Positions 21,947-29,928 of a stretch of DNA of 64,000 nucleotides are shown piece by piece; positions within the stretch are counted from its first letter, which is position 1, and the number at the start of each line of letters is the position of its first letter. The notes below the pieces were generated by a model. That model saw only the letters and a list, made by a program, of their open reading frames with translations. It had not been told where the DNA came from and did not search any database. The DNA comes from a virus: the IMG/VR virus record IMGVR_UViG_3300022752_000019, positions 1 to 64,000 of that record. The stretch is one strand, 5' to 3'. Both the position numbers and the translations under genes were made by a program.

Positions 21947-22767
21947 CACTTCTCCTCTTCGAACGCGATCATCTCGGACATCTCCTCGTCCTCGAGGTAG
22001 CCGTCGACCCAGCGCAGCGCGAGGGAGACGCCGCGTCCGAGAAGGCTGCCATTGGCCTCGAGATCATCGGCGCGCTTCAGCATCTTCTTGCGCGCGGCTG
22101 CCGAGGGCTTCTTGCTCTTGTCGGGGTCTCCTGCATTGGCCGCGGACTCGACCGAGATCTTCTCGTTGAGCTTGCGGGCCTTTTCGATCCACTTGATCTG
22201 CTCGGCCTGAGAGAGGTTCTTTGCGAGCTGGTACGCGGCCGAGAAGGAGATCAGCCCCTCACGGACTGCGGCCTTGACGTCGTCCGCCGCACGCTCGTGG
22301 AACACGATGCGGAAGTTGACCCAGGAGGTCGAGCGGTGAAGACGCTCACCCACTTCGGTCTGCGTGACGCCCTCCGCAACGCGCCCGTGAACCCACGCGG
22401 ACAGGTCCACGTCATCGATGTTCTCGCGCTCGACGTTCTCGACCGCGTTCATGTACTTGGCTTCGTGGATGTTCCCTTCGAACATGATGCAGGGAACACC
22501 GGACTTCATGAAATCCGGATCTTGCGCACGGATCATCTTGATCGCGCGCAGCCGGCGCTCGCCGGCAATCAGCTCGTTGACGGGATCTCCGTTCTCGTCC
22601 TCGGACTCCATGATGACGAGCGGCTGCATCAAGCCGTCGCGACGAATGCTGTCCGCCAACTGTTCCATTCCCTCTTGAGGGAACACGGTGCGGATGTTCT
22701 TGATGTTCAGACCGACAACGATCTGGTCTACGGGAATGTTGACGGTCTGGTTATCGAACAGGCTCAT
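21946..22767 (-). CDS. parB: ParB/Spo0J-like partition protein
   Basis: A 273-residue protein. N-terminal ParB/sulfiredoxin-like domain: I-P-V-D-Q-I-V at the start, E-Q-L-A-D-S-I-R-R-D-G-L-M-Q-P-L (about 34-49) and the nucleotide-binding AGERRLRA (about 68-75). A helix-turn-helix follows (about residues 130-155). The C-terminus is charged. It has an AGGAGG site. No ParA is seen in the window. It could act in genome segregation of a plasmid-like state, or as a DNA-binding regulator or CTP switch. Confidence 0.88.
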   Translation of the reverse strand: MSLFDNQTVNIPVDQIVVGLNIKNIRTVFPQEGMEQLADSIRRDGLMQPLVIMESEDENGDPVNELIAGERRLRAIKMIRAQDPDFMKSGVPCIMFEGNIHEAKYMNAVENVERENIDDVDLSAWVHGRVAEGVTQTEVGERLHRSTSWVNFRIVFHERAADDVKAAVREGLISFSAAYQLAKNLSQAEQIKWIEKARKLNEKISVESAANAGDPDKSKKPSAAARKKMLKRADDLEANGSLLGRGVSLALRWVDGYLEDEEMSEMIAFEEEK

Positions 22768-22816
22768 GCCCTGGGCCTCCTATGGCTGTGGGGCATTAGG
22801 ATTTTGACAGAAAATA

Positions 22817-23113
22817 CTACTTTTTAGTAAGTAGCTCTTTGTACACCAGAATCGAGAACTGGCATCGGCCGACGACGGTGTCAGTCATGACCGTCACAAT
22901 CTTGCCGAGCTTCGTCTCCTCTACGTCGTACCCGTCGTAGCCCTGAATGCGGGTAGCGACCTCATCATCGAAATGATCCCACATCTTTTCGGTATCGGAG
23001 CCGTAGACATCCACGAGCTCTCGAACCAACTGAACGACCCGTCGAAGGTCTACCGCGTGACCTGGCATCACGCTGATCTCCGCCGATGTCGGGAATTCTA
23101 TGAGCTTACCCAT
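22817..23113 (-). CDS. Unknown protein of the parB operon, 98 aa
   Basis: The start MGKLIEFPTSAEISV was chosen because it follows the end of the previous gene with an 8-nt overlap. Helix-rich middle (RRVVQLVRELVDVYG) and C-terminal strands. No family is recognised. Confidence 0.65.
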   Translation of the reverse strand: MGKLIEFPTSAEISVMPGHAVDLRRVVQLVRELVDVYGSDTEKMWDHFDDEVATRIQGYDGYDVEETKLGKIVTVMTDTVVGRCQFSILVYKELLTKK

Positions 23114-23354
23114 AGACGTGCTCCAGCATCTCGGCGACTTTGTCTTCGGGCCAGGACTCGAGGAGCGCGTTTGCAAGTGCTTCTGCTGGCAGGTCCCGCA
23201 GCAGAATGGGGTTGAGGAACGTAATGACTCCATCGTCTCGGCTGACAAGCAAGGCAACACGGTGACTCTGCAAGAGCGAGATCACCATATCCGCGATGCC
23301 CTGGAACAGCTGTTCCTGAGACAAGCCGGTAAGGTCAACTTCGTTGCCCTTCAT
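23106..23354 (-). CDS. Unknown protein, first gene of the parB operon, 82 aa
   Basis: A helical 82-residue protein starting MKGNEVDLTGLSQEQLFQGI, with a central L-L-V-S-R-D-D-G-V strand pair. No family is recognised. A long structured leader precedes it. Confidence 0.65.
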   Translation of the reverse strand: MKGNEVDLTGLSQEQLFQGIADMVISLLQSHRVALLVSRDDGVITFLNPILLRDLPAEALANALLESWPEDKVAEMLEHVYG

Positions 23355-23374
23355 TGTTCACCTGATAGGTGACG

Positions 23375-23441
23375 CCCCTCCCCGGACGCCGGGGGATGGA
23401 CCGAGGCTCGATGGGGTGAAAGCCCGACGCCCGGAGAGGGG
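23375..23441 (-). promoter_or_regulatory. Structured leader upstream of the parB operon
   Basis: A 16-bp stem (about three wobble or mismatched pairs) joins 23375-23390 to 23426-23441 around a 35-nt loop, about 20 nt before the first ATG of the operon. It could be a terminator of the gene at 23459, an RNA stability element or a regulatory leader. Confidence 0.5.
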
Positions 23442-23458
23442 AGCAGTTGGTAGTTACC

Positions 23459-23905
23459 CTACTTCGACAGGATCGGCAAGAAGTCGGGATTCGACAATGC
23501 CACAGATGCACAAGCCCACATTCGCGCGGAAGTCAGGGCATCGTAGGCGAGCTGGAGGTTGTGGCGAGGAGTGAACGCATCTCCGACACGAGACGCCACC
23601 AAAGCCTCATTTGCCCACATGCGGGCTTCGCGAACCTTCGTGAGCGCAGTCTCCTTGTCGACTGATTCCGGGCAAATGGCGAGGATGCGGTCGTACATCT
23701 CCTTGGTCGCCGCGTTGATCTTGGAGAAGTCTTCCTGAATCGGGAGGCGGCCTGCGCCAACCATCACCACGTTTGGGTCTACGAGAGGCTCCACCACATT
23801 CCGGAAAACGTGTCGAACTGCGGCCTCGTGCGCACGAAGAAGCTCGTAGCGCGGGGCTGTGTCCTCGTTCGGCGGCTGGTACACAAACGGGTCGCGCGGG
23901 GTCAT
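23459..23905 (-). CDS. Acb2/Tad1-like domain protein, candidate signal sponge
   Basis: A 148-residue protein starting MTPRDPFVYQPPN, with AGGAG upstream. Residues about 62-105 contain K-I-N-A-A-T-K-E-M-Y-D-R-I-L, then P-E-S-V-D-K-E-T-A-L-T-K-V-R-E-A-R-M-W-A-N-E-A. This helical-hairpin signature (E-S-x-D/E-x-x-x-A-L-T-K-L-x-E-A-x-M-W-A-N) is the one I associate with Acb2/Tad1-type phage proteins that sequester cyclic nucleotides of CBASS or Thoeris defence. A second A-R-M-W-A copy follows near residue 130. It has its own sigma70-like promoter, consistent with early expression. Confidence 0.6.
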   Translation of the reverse strand: MTPRDPFVYQPPNEDTAPRYELLRAHEAAVRHVFRNVVEPLVDPNVVMVGAGRLPIQEDFSKINAATKEMYDRILAICPESVDKETALTKVREARMWANEALVASRVGDAFTPRHNLQLAYDALTSARMWACASVALSNPDFLPILSK

Positions 23906-23924
23906 GTGTTGTACTCCTGGCATG

Positions 23925-23953
23925 ACTATATGCAGGGGTTCCAACGAGAGCAA
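23925..23953 (-). promoter_or_regulatory. Sigma70-like promoter of the Acb2-like gene
   Basis: On the minus strand: TTGCTC, a 17-nt spacer, TATAGT, about 20 nt before the start at 23905. Confidence 0.6.
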
Positions 23954-23964
23954 GAGCATGGCGA

Positions 23965-23988
23965 TAAAAAACTCAGAAGATGTCATAA
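23965..23988 (+). promoter_or_regulatory. Putative phage promoter (AAAAAA ... GTCATAA)
   Basis: A run of A, about 12 nt, then GTCATAA, 29 nt before ATG 24018. Same element class as at 3645; it sits back to back with a sigma70-like promoter on the other strand. Confidence 0.45.
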
Positions 23989-24017
23989 GTCTTGTGGCGA
24001 GAGCCATAGGAGCTGTA

Positions 24018-24875
24018 ATGAAGATCGTAAAGATGCCTCCAGGCCAACTGATCCCGAGCACTGACCCGAACTACGTGGATACTGGCCTCCTTGGTCTGGT
24101 CGAAGAACTGGCATGGGGAGAGGCTCTCATTCTCAAGGGCCCGAAGGGCTCTGGCAAGACGTTGGCGATTGAACAGTGGTGTGCGGCTGCTGAGATTGCG
24201 ATGGTCCGCGAGAACTGCAACAGCGGGACTGACGAGACCCAGCTTCTCGGGTCCTTCGGCATGGAGGGCAACGACGTCCACTTCACGCTGGGGGCACTCC
24301 CTCTGGCCATCGAAACGGCCAACAGCGAGGGTGGCTGCGTCCTCGTCCTGGAAGAAATCAACACGCTGCGCCCGCAGGTGCAGTCGATGGTCTTCTCCGT
24401 TGCGGACTACCGGAAATCGGTGGAGTGCCCGCACCTCGGAAGGAAGTTCACGCTCAGCCCCGATGCACAGCTTTGGGTACTGGGCACCATGAACCCCGGC
24501 TACGCCGGCACCTACCAGTTGAACGAGGCGCTCCGCAGCCGCTTCGACTTCATCGAGGTTGGCTACATGAGTCAGGCCAAGGAGAAGGAACTGCTCGAGC
24601 TGACGTTCCCCAACAAGCCGGATGTGGAGGAGCGTCGAATCGCGGCGCGTCTTCTCACCTTCGCGGAAGAGAGCCGGGCGTACCAGTGGGAGTACGCGCT
24701 CTCAACACGCGACCTGGTCCACACCATTCGTAAGATTCACCGCATCGGTCTTCCTCGGGCGCTCAAGCTCCTGGTCAACAAGTTTGATCCCGAGCACAAG
24801 CAGGCCATCGAAGCCCGCGTACAGTCCATGTTCAACATCAATCTTCAGGAGGTCGCCCTCTATGGAAAAGTTTGA
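24018..24875 (+). CDS. MoxR/CbbQ-type AAA+ ATPase
   Basis: A 285-residue AAA+ ATPase. Walker A GPKGSGKT lies at residues 41-48, Walker B C-V-L-V-L-E-E-I-N at about 107-115, and sensor 1 in G-T-M-N-P-G-Y (about 155). An arginine-finger-like R-S-R-F follows. The start ATG 24018 has AGGAG 5 nt upstream. Such ATPases work with a VWA protein to remodel or insert metals into protein complexes, and the partner is encoded two genes downstream. The 3' end overlaps the next gene by 14 nt. Confidence 0.88.
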   Translation: MKIVKMPPGQLIPSTDPNYVDTGLLGLVEELAWGEALILKGPKGSGKTLAIEQWCAAAEIAMVRENCNSGTDETQLLGSFGMEGNDVHFTLGALPLAIETANSEGGCVLVLEEINTLRPQVQSMVFSVADYRKSVECPHLGRKFTLSPDAQLWVLGTMNPGYAGTYQLNEALRSRFDFIEVGYMSQAKEKELLELTFPNKPDVEERRIAARLLTFAEESRAYQWEYALSTRDLVHTIRKIHRIGLPRALKLLVNKFDPEHKQAIEARVQSMFNINLQEVALYGKV

Positions 24876-25200
24876 GAGCTACGACAGCATGCTGAAGTGG
24901 ATGACGACTCGCGGCCGCAAGTCGAAGTACTCCAGCCTGGTCCAGTACATCGAGATTGAGGTCGAGCGCGAGGCCGCAGTGCTTCTGCGTCGCGCGGTGC
25001 TGAACAGCACTCGGACTCAGGAGGAGCTCGAGAACGAGTGCCTCCAGGATGCCAAGGAGCACTACCTGGAGGAAGTCAACGAGTACCTCGACAGCGATGT
25101 GCCGCCGCCTCCGATGGACCATCGGGTGCTCATGGCCTACCGGCGCAAGCCCGTGGCTTGGGCGATCGCCTGTGAGATCTTCCGACTGGAGAGCGAATGA
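24862..25200 (+). CDS. Small helical protein between AAA and VWA genes
   Basis: A 112-residue, mostly helical, acidic protein starting MEKFESYDSMLKWM. It overlaps the ATPase end and the VWA start (ATGA). No family is recognised; the tight packing suggests an adaptor of the ATPase-VWA pair. Confidence 0.7.
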   Translation: MEKFESYDSMLKWMTTRGRKSKYSSLVQYIEIEVEREAAVLLRRAVLNSTRTQEELENECLQDAKEHYLEEVNEYLDSDVPPPPMDHRVLMAYRRKPVAWAIACEIFRLESE

Positions 25201-27032
25201 CTCGGCCTCCTCTGAACCTCGGTGCGATGGCGGCATCTTCCGTAGAGGAAAATGTAGAGCGGATGCAGAACCTTGTTGAGACCTTCAACAAGATGCTGGG
25301 CACAGAGGTGGCGCTACAAGATGACCCCAACGGAGGCTGCACGGACTGCAAGACGTTCGTGCGAGTTCCGTTCGTAGATCCCGAGGCGTACCTCATCTGT
25401 GAGCATGAGCTGTCCCATCTTTTCGGGGAGACGGACCTCGACCTCACAAAGGAGTTCGTAACGAAGGCGGTTGAGCGGCTGCTGAATCGCGCGAAGATCC
25501 CGATCACGTCCCCCGATGCGACCCCTTACAAGGGAAAGCTCACGAAAATCGTTCAGACGCTGTGGAACGTCCTCGAGGACTGGAGATGCTGTAGCATCTG
25601 GGGAGAGATCTACTTCGGAGGCGCGTCCCTCCTTTCGCAGAGATGGAAAGACATCGCGCAGTACCAGCGTGAGGACGAGGCCCGGAAAGACCTCGTCCCC
25701 TATCTCATGCGCGCAGCCGCAGGCTTTGAGACAGACGGAGCCCCTCCCGAGTTCAAAGCCTGCCGCCCGCACATGGACAAGGCGCGGGCCATGGTGGAGT
25801 TGGTGGACAACTCCGCCTGCCTTGCGATCACGGCGCGACTGGTAGACGACATTGCCGACGAGCTTCTGCGGCAGAACCCGCCGAATAGTTCGTTGAACCA
25901 AAACAGTCCGCAGCAGCGAGGGCTCAACGCACTGGCAGCTCTTGGAAATGCGGTGGCACCTCCAAGCTCAGCACCGCCCAACCCATCGAACAAGCCCTCG
26001 GAGCAGGGGATTGGCGCTCCAGATGTACTGCCAGATCAGTCAAACAAGAACTTGGTCGGCTCTCGGGTCTCCGCTGCAACAATGCGGCAGATTCGCAAGC
26101 TGATGACCGCGAGTGATGACGACCCGGATCAGGACGGAGTCACCAGCTTTCAGAAGATGGTGCAGGCCGGCGCAGAGAAGATGAACGAGCGGATTGCTGC
26201 GGCAAAGGCTGAACTCGGCAAGAACCGCAAGTCGGAGAAGGAGCAGAGCACGGAGCAGTTGTCGGGTGCCGCAGTCTCTTGTGGAATCCGGGCAACGCAC
26301 GTCACTCCTCCCTTCAAGCTGCCGAAGCCCAGCAAGAACGCAGGCAACGTTCGGCGGTATCTCGAGCAGGTTCGACTCGAGCAAGAGCGGATCTCGAGTG
26401 CCTCCGGTACGCGGGTGAATGTTCAGAAGATCATTCAGGCGAAGGCAGCCGGAAACTTGGGCTCAATGCCCCTGTTCCAGCGCAAGCATGAGGTCGGCGG
26501 GATGCAGCTCCTCATCCTCGCTGACGTCAGTGGGTCAATGGCCGGCAGTGGGCTTGAGATCCTCGACCAGGCGATCGCCGATGTCGAGTTCTCCTGCAAG
26601 GGACTCAAAGTCGACCTGAACCTCTGGACCTTCTCAACCGACCTGTACTTCTTCACGAAGATCGGATCGGTGTGCTCCGTGCCTGGGATGTACATGAGCC
26701 TCACCAACATGGTCCGCGCACTGGACACCGCCATTGAGTGGCAGAAGCAGGGAACGGGAGATCGCGCAGTCATCCTGATGACTGACGGTCTGCCCACTCA
26801 CCTCCGCGGAAGAAAGTCTACGGGCTCCGCGCTCGAAGACCTTGCGGCGGTGATGAAAGAGATCCGCCGCGAGGGAGTCGTGCTCACAACCCTTGCCATC
26901 GGAGGGCACGTCGATCTCTTCAACAAAGTCTTCGGCGCAGGGCGCTATGGACTGGTCAGGAACATTGAAGACCTTCCCGCCGCGCTTACAAACGCGGTAA
27001 AGGTCATCATCGAAGCTCATCTGAAGAGCTAA
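25197..27032 (+). CDS. VWA-domain protein with N-terminal HExxH motif
   Basis: A 611-residue protein. N-terminal region: a C-T-D-C pair at about 48-51 and H-E-L-S-H at residues 70-74 with a downstream Glu/Asp, the layout of metallopeptidase-like domains found before VWA domains. A low-complexity Asn/Pro/Ser linker covers about 225-285. The C-terminal von Willebrand A domain has the MIDAS D-V-S-G-S (about 444), then T-N-M and M-T-D-G (about 527). It resembles CobT/CbbO-type partners of MoxR ATPases. Whether the HExxH is catalytic is unknown. Confidence 0.85.
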   Translation: MTRPPLNLGAMAASSVEENVERMQNLVETFNKMLGTEVALQDDPNGGCTDCKTFVRVPFVDPEAYLICEHELSHLFGETDLDLTKEFVTKAVERLLNRAKIPITSPDATPYKGKLTKIVQTLWNVLEDWRCCSIWGEIYFGGASLLSQRWKDIAQYQREDEARKDLVPYLMRAAAGFETDGAPPEFKACRPHMDKARAMVELVDNSACLAITARLVDDIADELLRQNPPNSSLNQNSPQQRGLNALAALGNAVAPPSSAPPNPSNKPSEQGIGAPDVLPDQSNKNLVGSRVSAATMRQIRKLMTASDDDPDQDGVTSFQKMVQAGAEKMNERIAAAKAELGKNRKSEKEQSTEQLSGAAVSCGIRATHVTPPFKLPKPSKNAGNVRRYLEQVRLEQERISSASGTRVNVQKIIQAKAAGNLGSMPLFQRKHEVGGMQLLILADVSGSMAGSGLEILDQAIADVEFSCKGLKVDLNLWTFSTDLYFFTKIGSVCSVPGMYMSLTNMVRALDTAIEWQKQGTGDRAVILMTDGLPTHLRGRKSTGSALEDLAAVMKEIRREGVVLTTLAIGGHVDLFNKVFGAGRYGLVRNIEDLPAALTNAVKVIIEAHLKS

Positions 27033-27039
27033 CCATTCT

Positions 27040-27057
27040 GGGGCCTCGGCCCCTTTT
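27040..27057 (+). terminator. Short terminator
   Basis: GGGGC-CTCG-GCCCC followed by TTTT, 7 nt after the VWA stop. Confidence 0.8.
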
Positions 27058-27066
27058 AGGTGGTAC

Positions 27067-27336
27067 ATGCCAAGCATGACGATTCGCAACGACCAGAAGG
27101 CATACCTCGAGCGCACCGCGCGTCAGCTTTCAGAGAAGCTGGGAGTGAAGGTGACTCCTACTGAGGTGCTTCAGCAGGTCCTGGACATGTGCATTCGCGA
27201 CGAAGCAGTGTACGAGCCGCGGTCATCGTCGCCAGTGAAGCCTGAGACCAGAGAGATCTACGTCGCGGAGAGATCTTCCCGGTCTCAGGCTTTTACGCTG
27301 CCGGAACTTTTAGCTAATATACGGTCTGAGGATTGA
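27067..27336 (+). CDS. Small DNA-binding-like protein, 89 aa
   Basis: Starts 9 nt after a terminator (GGTGG before the ATG). The first 55 residues (T-I-R-N-D-Q, then two helices with V-T-P-T-E-V-L) look like a ribbon-helix-helix fold; the rest is a flexible linker and a helix. Its 3' end converges with the next gene and overlaps it by 23 nt. Confidence 0.6.
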   Translation: MPSMTIRNDQKAYLERTARQLSEKLGVKVTPTEVLQQVLDMCIRDEAVYEPRSSSPVKPETREIYVAERSSRSQAFTLPELLANIRSED

Positions 27337-27898
27337 AGCCCTGCTGCTGGGATCTCATCACCTCTGCCTGACCCTCGCCCCATCCGCGAAGGCCTCCATA
27401 TGCAGTAAGGCCTCCGGCGACTCCCATTGGAGTATACCGAACGGTCTTGGACAGAATCCCATCGGCAGTACCGGGGACTGTTGTAGGAGGGGTCGGCGGG
27501 GCAGCGGTAGCCCGAGCCGGCTGCGCTACACTCACTGAGCTACTTGTAGCCGTTCGGGGTAGCCCCATGTCTTGGAGTGCATCTGGGACATTCATAAGCC
27601 TTCGCGGACCCATGGTTGCCTTCTGCGGAACCTTGAGCCCCGCCGGAAGAGCGCGCTGTGCCCGCGCAACGCTTGCAGCGGCGTTTGCACCGCCTTTGGC
27701 CACCATAAGACCGGCCGTCTTCTCCTCCTGCCGAGCCTGCAAGAATTCTCGTAGGGTCCTGCCTTCGGAGAGGGAGCCCTCCTTGACCGTGACCTTATTT
27801 GCGCCAAATGGGTTTTTTACCGGCTTACCCTTGGTGGACAAGCCCAGGCGAGGGGTCGCAAGTCTGGGCATACGAAGTCCTCGAACCTTCGGAAGCAT
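27314..27898 (-). CDS. Basic virion-type protein, 194 aa
   Basis: Last gene of the minus-strand virion block. Very basic N-terminus (PKVRGLRMPRLATPRLGL), an E-K-T-A-G tag at about residue 59, a Pro/Thr/Ala-rich linker and a C-terminal Gly-rich helix (GVAGGLTAYGGLRGWGEG). Likely a packaged DNA-binding or internal protein. It abuts the next gene with a 1-nt overlap. Confidence 0.65.
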   Translation of the reverse strand: MLPKVRGLRMPRLATPRLGLSTKGKPVKNPFGANKVTVKEGSLSEGRTLREFLQARQEEKTAGLMVAKGGANAAASVARAQRALPAGLKVPQKATMGPRRLMNVPDALQDMGLPRTATSSSVSVAQPARATAAPPTPPTTVPGTADGILSKTVRYTPMGVAGGLTAYGGLRGWGEGQAEVMRSQQQGFNPQTVY

Positions 27899-28152
27899 TA
27901 GCGATACCCGCCGTAGGTGTAGGAGGTTCCGGTAGAGATGCGCTGACGCTGGCGAATCATCCCAGACTTTAGCTTGGAACGATACGCCTTCTGCTTCTTA
28001 GAGATCATCGCGCTGTTCTTCACACGATACTGCTTCTGCTGCTGCAAAATCTTGTTCCGGTTTCGCAGATAGTAGTTGTGCTGCTTGCTGGGGTCGCCCC
28101 CAGCAAGCTTCACCAACTCATCGGAAAAGAAGTGCCACAGCAGGGAGTTCAC
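27898..28152 (-). CDS. Small basic protein with W-x-F-F-x-D-E start, 84 aa
   Basis: The GTG at 28152 gives V-N-S-L-L-W-H-F-F-S-D-E-L-V-K-L-A, which parallels the start of the protein at 42058 (V-W-S-F-F-L-D-E-M-I-K-L). The remainder is a Lys/Arg/Gln-rich helix ending in YGGYR, likely nucleic-acid binding. It starts 7 nt after the upstream gene. Confidence 0.6.
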   Translation of the reverse strand: MNSLLWHFFSDELVKLAGGDPSKQHNYYLRNRNKILQQQKQYRVKNSAMISKKQKAYRSKLKSGMIRQRQRISTGTSYTYGGYR

Positions 28153-28159
28153 AGAAGCC

Positions 28160-28714
28160 TCAGAACGCGAATGCCGGCCCGAAGGACATGCGTCCCATAG
28201 TGGGCCTTTCTCCGCGAACCAGATTTGAGCGTCCCATCGGAGCAGCTCCGGAAGATCTCGCGGGTAGAAGCTCGCTCGCAGAACGCGTATCAACTACAGC
28301 AGGTCTCCGGGTTGGCAAGGCTGCCCTGACCTGAGCGTTACCGCGGCCAATTACGTTTCTAAGAACGTCCTCGTTTTGGAGCGCACGGAGGCTACCCGTG
28401 TTCAGCATGTTTTGTGCCGACCGCACGCCAGCAACCGAGGCCCTCCTGCCCAGGCCAGTCAGACCGACACGGTTTAGCGCGCCACCCAGGGCAGTCAGCC
28501 CACGGGCCATGAGGCCGCCTTCCTTGTCAAGCCCAGCCGCGTATGCCTCGCGGAGAGCTTGATGGATCTCCTCTTCCGATCCGTATTCCGCCACCTTGAC
28601 AAGGTACTCGTAGACCTCAACTTCATCAGCCGAAGCAGACTTGATGAGATCCTCGTCCGATACCCAGAGGGGATGAGCAGAAAGGACGTAGTTGTAGGCT
28701 GCGATCTTATCCAT
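28160..28714 (-). CDS. Virion-type protein with M-D-K-x-A-A-Y start, 184 aa
   Basis: Begins MDKIAAYNYVLSAHPLW, matching the starts at 21120 and 58763. An I-K-S-A-S tag lies at about residue 25. A Gly/Leu-rich segment (ALGGALNRVGLTGLGRRA) and a disordered Arg/Ser/Pro tail follow. Likely an internal head or injected protein. Confidence 0.65.
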   Translation of the reverse strand: MDKIAAYNYVLSAHPLWVSDEDLIKSASADEVEVYEYLVKVAEYGSEEEIHQALREAYAAGLDKEGGLMARGLTALGGALNRVGLTGLGRRASVAGVRSAQNMLNTGSLRALQNEDVLRNVIGRGNAQVRAALPTRRPAVVDTRSASELLPARSSGAAPMGRSNLVRGERPTMGRMSFGPAFAF

Positions 28715-28723
28715 GTTCTCTCC

Positions 28724-29422
28724 TCAACCTGTGATGAGCCCGACGACCTGCGTGTTCACAGGAACCATCCGCTCGAACTGGATCGCGCACTGTTCTTGGA
28801 TGAGGGTGCCCATCGCGTCAGTGGCAATCGAGTGGTTGGGGATGTAGCAGGACTCGAAGTATCCCGCCCCGAGGGTATCCTCGTTGCTATCCTTCATCAA
28901 CGTCAGCAGCCCGATGGGCTGCGTGAAGAGGTCGGAAGCCAGGTTGAGGAAGATGTTCTCATACCCCGGAGGGATGATGACATCGTGCGGGTTTGCGACA
29001 GTCGCCGCGCCAATGTTGGAGAACACGGGGTTCACGAACGTCGGCGGGATGATGTCCTGGTAGTAGGCGTACAGAACACGTAGGAGTGACGGACCGTGGT
29101 AGAGCACGCGGCCCAGTCCGATCTGCCCCATCACCCGGCCGGGGATGTGGTAGCTGCGGACGGAGCCAAGCTCGAAGATCCGGTTGACCTGCATGTTGTG
29201 GCTCAGGTTGAAGTTCTGGACGACCCCGATGGGGTAGGCCAGCATGTCTTCAGCCGTAGAGCCGGCGGTGAGGGCAGCACCGAGGAACTCGGGACCGCCC
29301 ACATTGGCAAGTCGAGGAGGACCAGCGCAGATGACGGTGTACGCACCGCTCATGAACCGGCCGTCGACCATTCCGCCCTGTACGAAATCTTCGTAGGGGG
29401 ACCATTGTGAAAGAGATGCCAT
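28724..29422 (-). CDS. Probable tail tube protein
   Basis: A 232-residue protein two genes after the sheath. The segment M-Q-V-N-R-I-F-E-L-G-S-V-R-S-Y-H-I-P-G-R followed by G-Q-I-G-L-G-R-V-L-Y-H-G-P-S-L-L-R is the pattern I know from tube and tube-like proteins of large myophages. A beta-rich body and the position behind the sheath agree. It polymerises into the inner tail tube. A second tube-fold protein, such as a baseplate cap, is the alternative. Confidence 0.65.
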   Translation of the reverse strand: MASLSQWSPYEDFVQGGMVDGRFMSGAYTVICAGPPRLANVGGPEFLGAALTAGSTAEDMLAYPIGVVQNFNLSHNMQVNRIFELGSVRSYHIPGRVMGQIGLGRVLYHGPSLLRVLYAYYQDIIPPTFVNPVFSNIGAATVANPHDVIIPPGYENIFLNLASDLFTQPIGLLTLMKDSNEDTLGAGYFESCYIPNHSIATDAMGTLIQEQCAIQFERMVPVNTQVVGLITG

Positions 29423-29451
29423 GAGTGCTGCCCTCTAAGGGTGAAGAAGAA

Positions 29452-29901
29452 TCAGGCCAGAAGGACCGTCATCGCGACAGGCGGGAGAAGCACGCCATCG
29501 ATGCGGACCATCAGCATGAGCTGGGTGCCGATTGCGTTGGCAGCATCATCCGTGATGGCATTGACTGCGGCCCCCGGAAGGGTGAGGGTCTGTGCTCCGA
29601 CATTCCTGGTTGGAGTAACAGAAGTACCTCCAAGAGTGACGGTGATTACGGATTCGGCAGTGAAGTCAGCACCGACTACCGAAATCACTACGTCCGACGC
29701 GCCAGACGCCTTGTTGTAGGCAAAGCCGGCAACCTTGGAGATGGACGGGTAGACCGCGGGATCCCACTCTTCGATGGTCTGGAGAGCGGCCTCGAGGACC
29801 GAGTCACGGTCATCGAGACGGCGGTGAAGGCGCTTCTGGTGCCAACGCTCGCCAACGGAAGGAACGGCAAGGACGGCCTTTGAGGTAGGTGCAGCGGGCA
29901 T
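29452..29901 (-). CDS. Ig-like (IPT/TIG-type) virion protein, 149 aa
   Basis: Start M-P-A-A-P-T-S at 29901 with GGAGG upstream. A helical N-terminal third is followed by an all-beta domain (VVISVVGADFTAESVITVTL) with the spacing of an Ig-like/IPT fold. It lies between sheath and tube genes, so it may decorate the tail. Confidence 0.6.
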   Translation of the reverse strand: MPAAPTSKAVLAVPSVGERWHQKRLHRRLDDRDSVLEAALQTIEEWDPAVYPSISKVAGFAYNKASGASDVVISVVGADFTAESVITVTLGGTSVTPTRNVGAQTLTLPGAAVNAITDDAANAIGTQLMLMVRIDGVLLPPVAMTVLLA

Positions 29902-29928
29902 GATGTCCTCCAATCAGGAGATGGGGGT

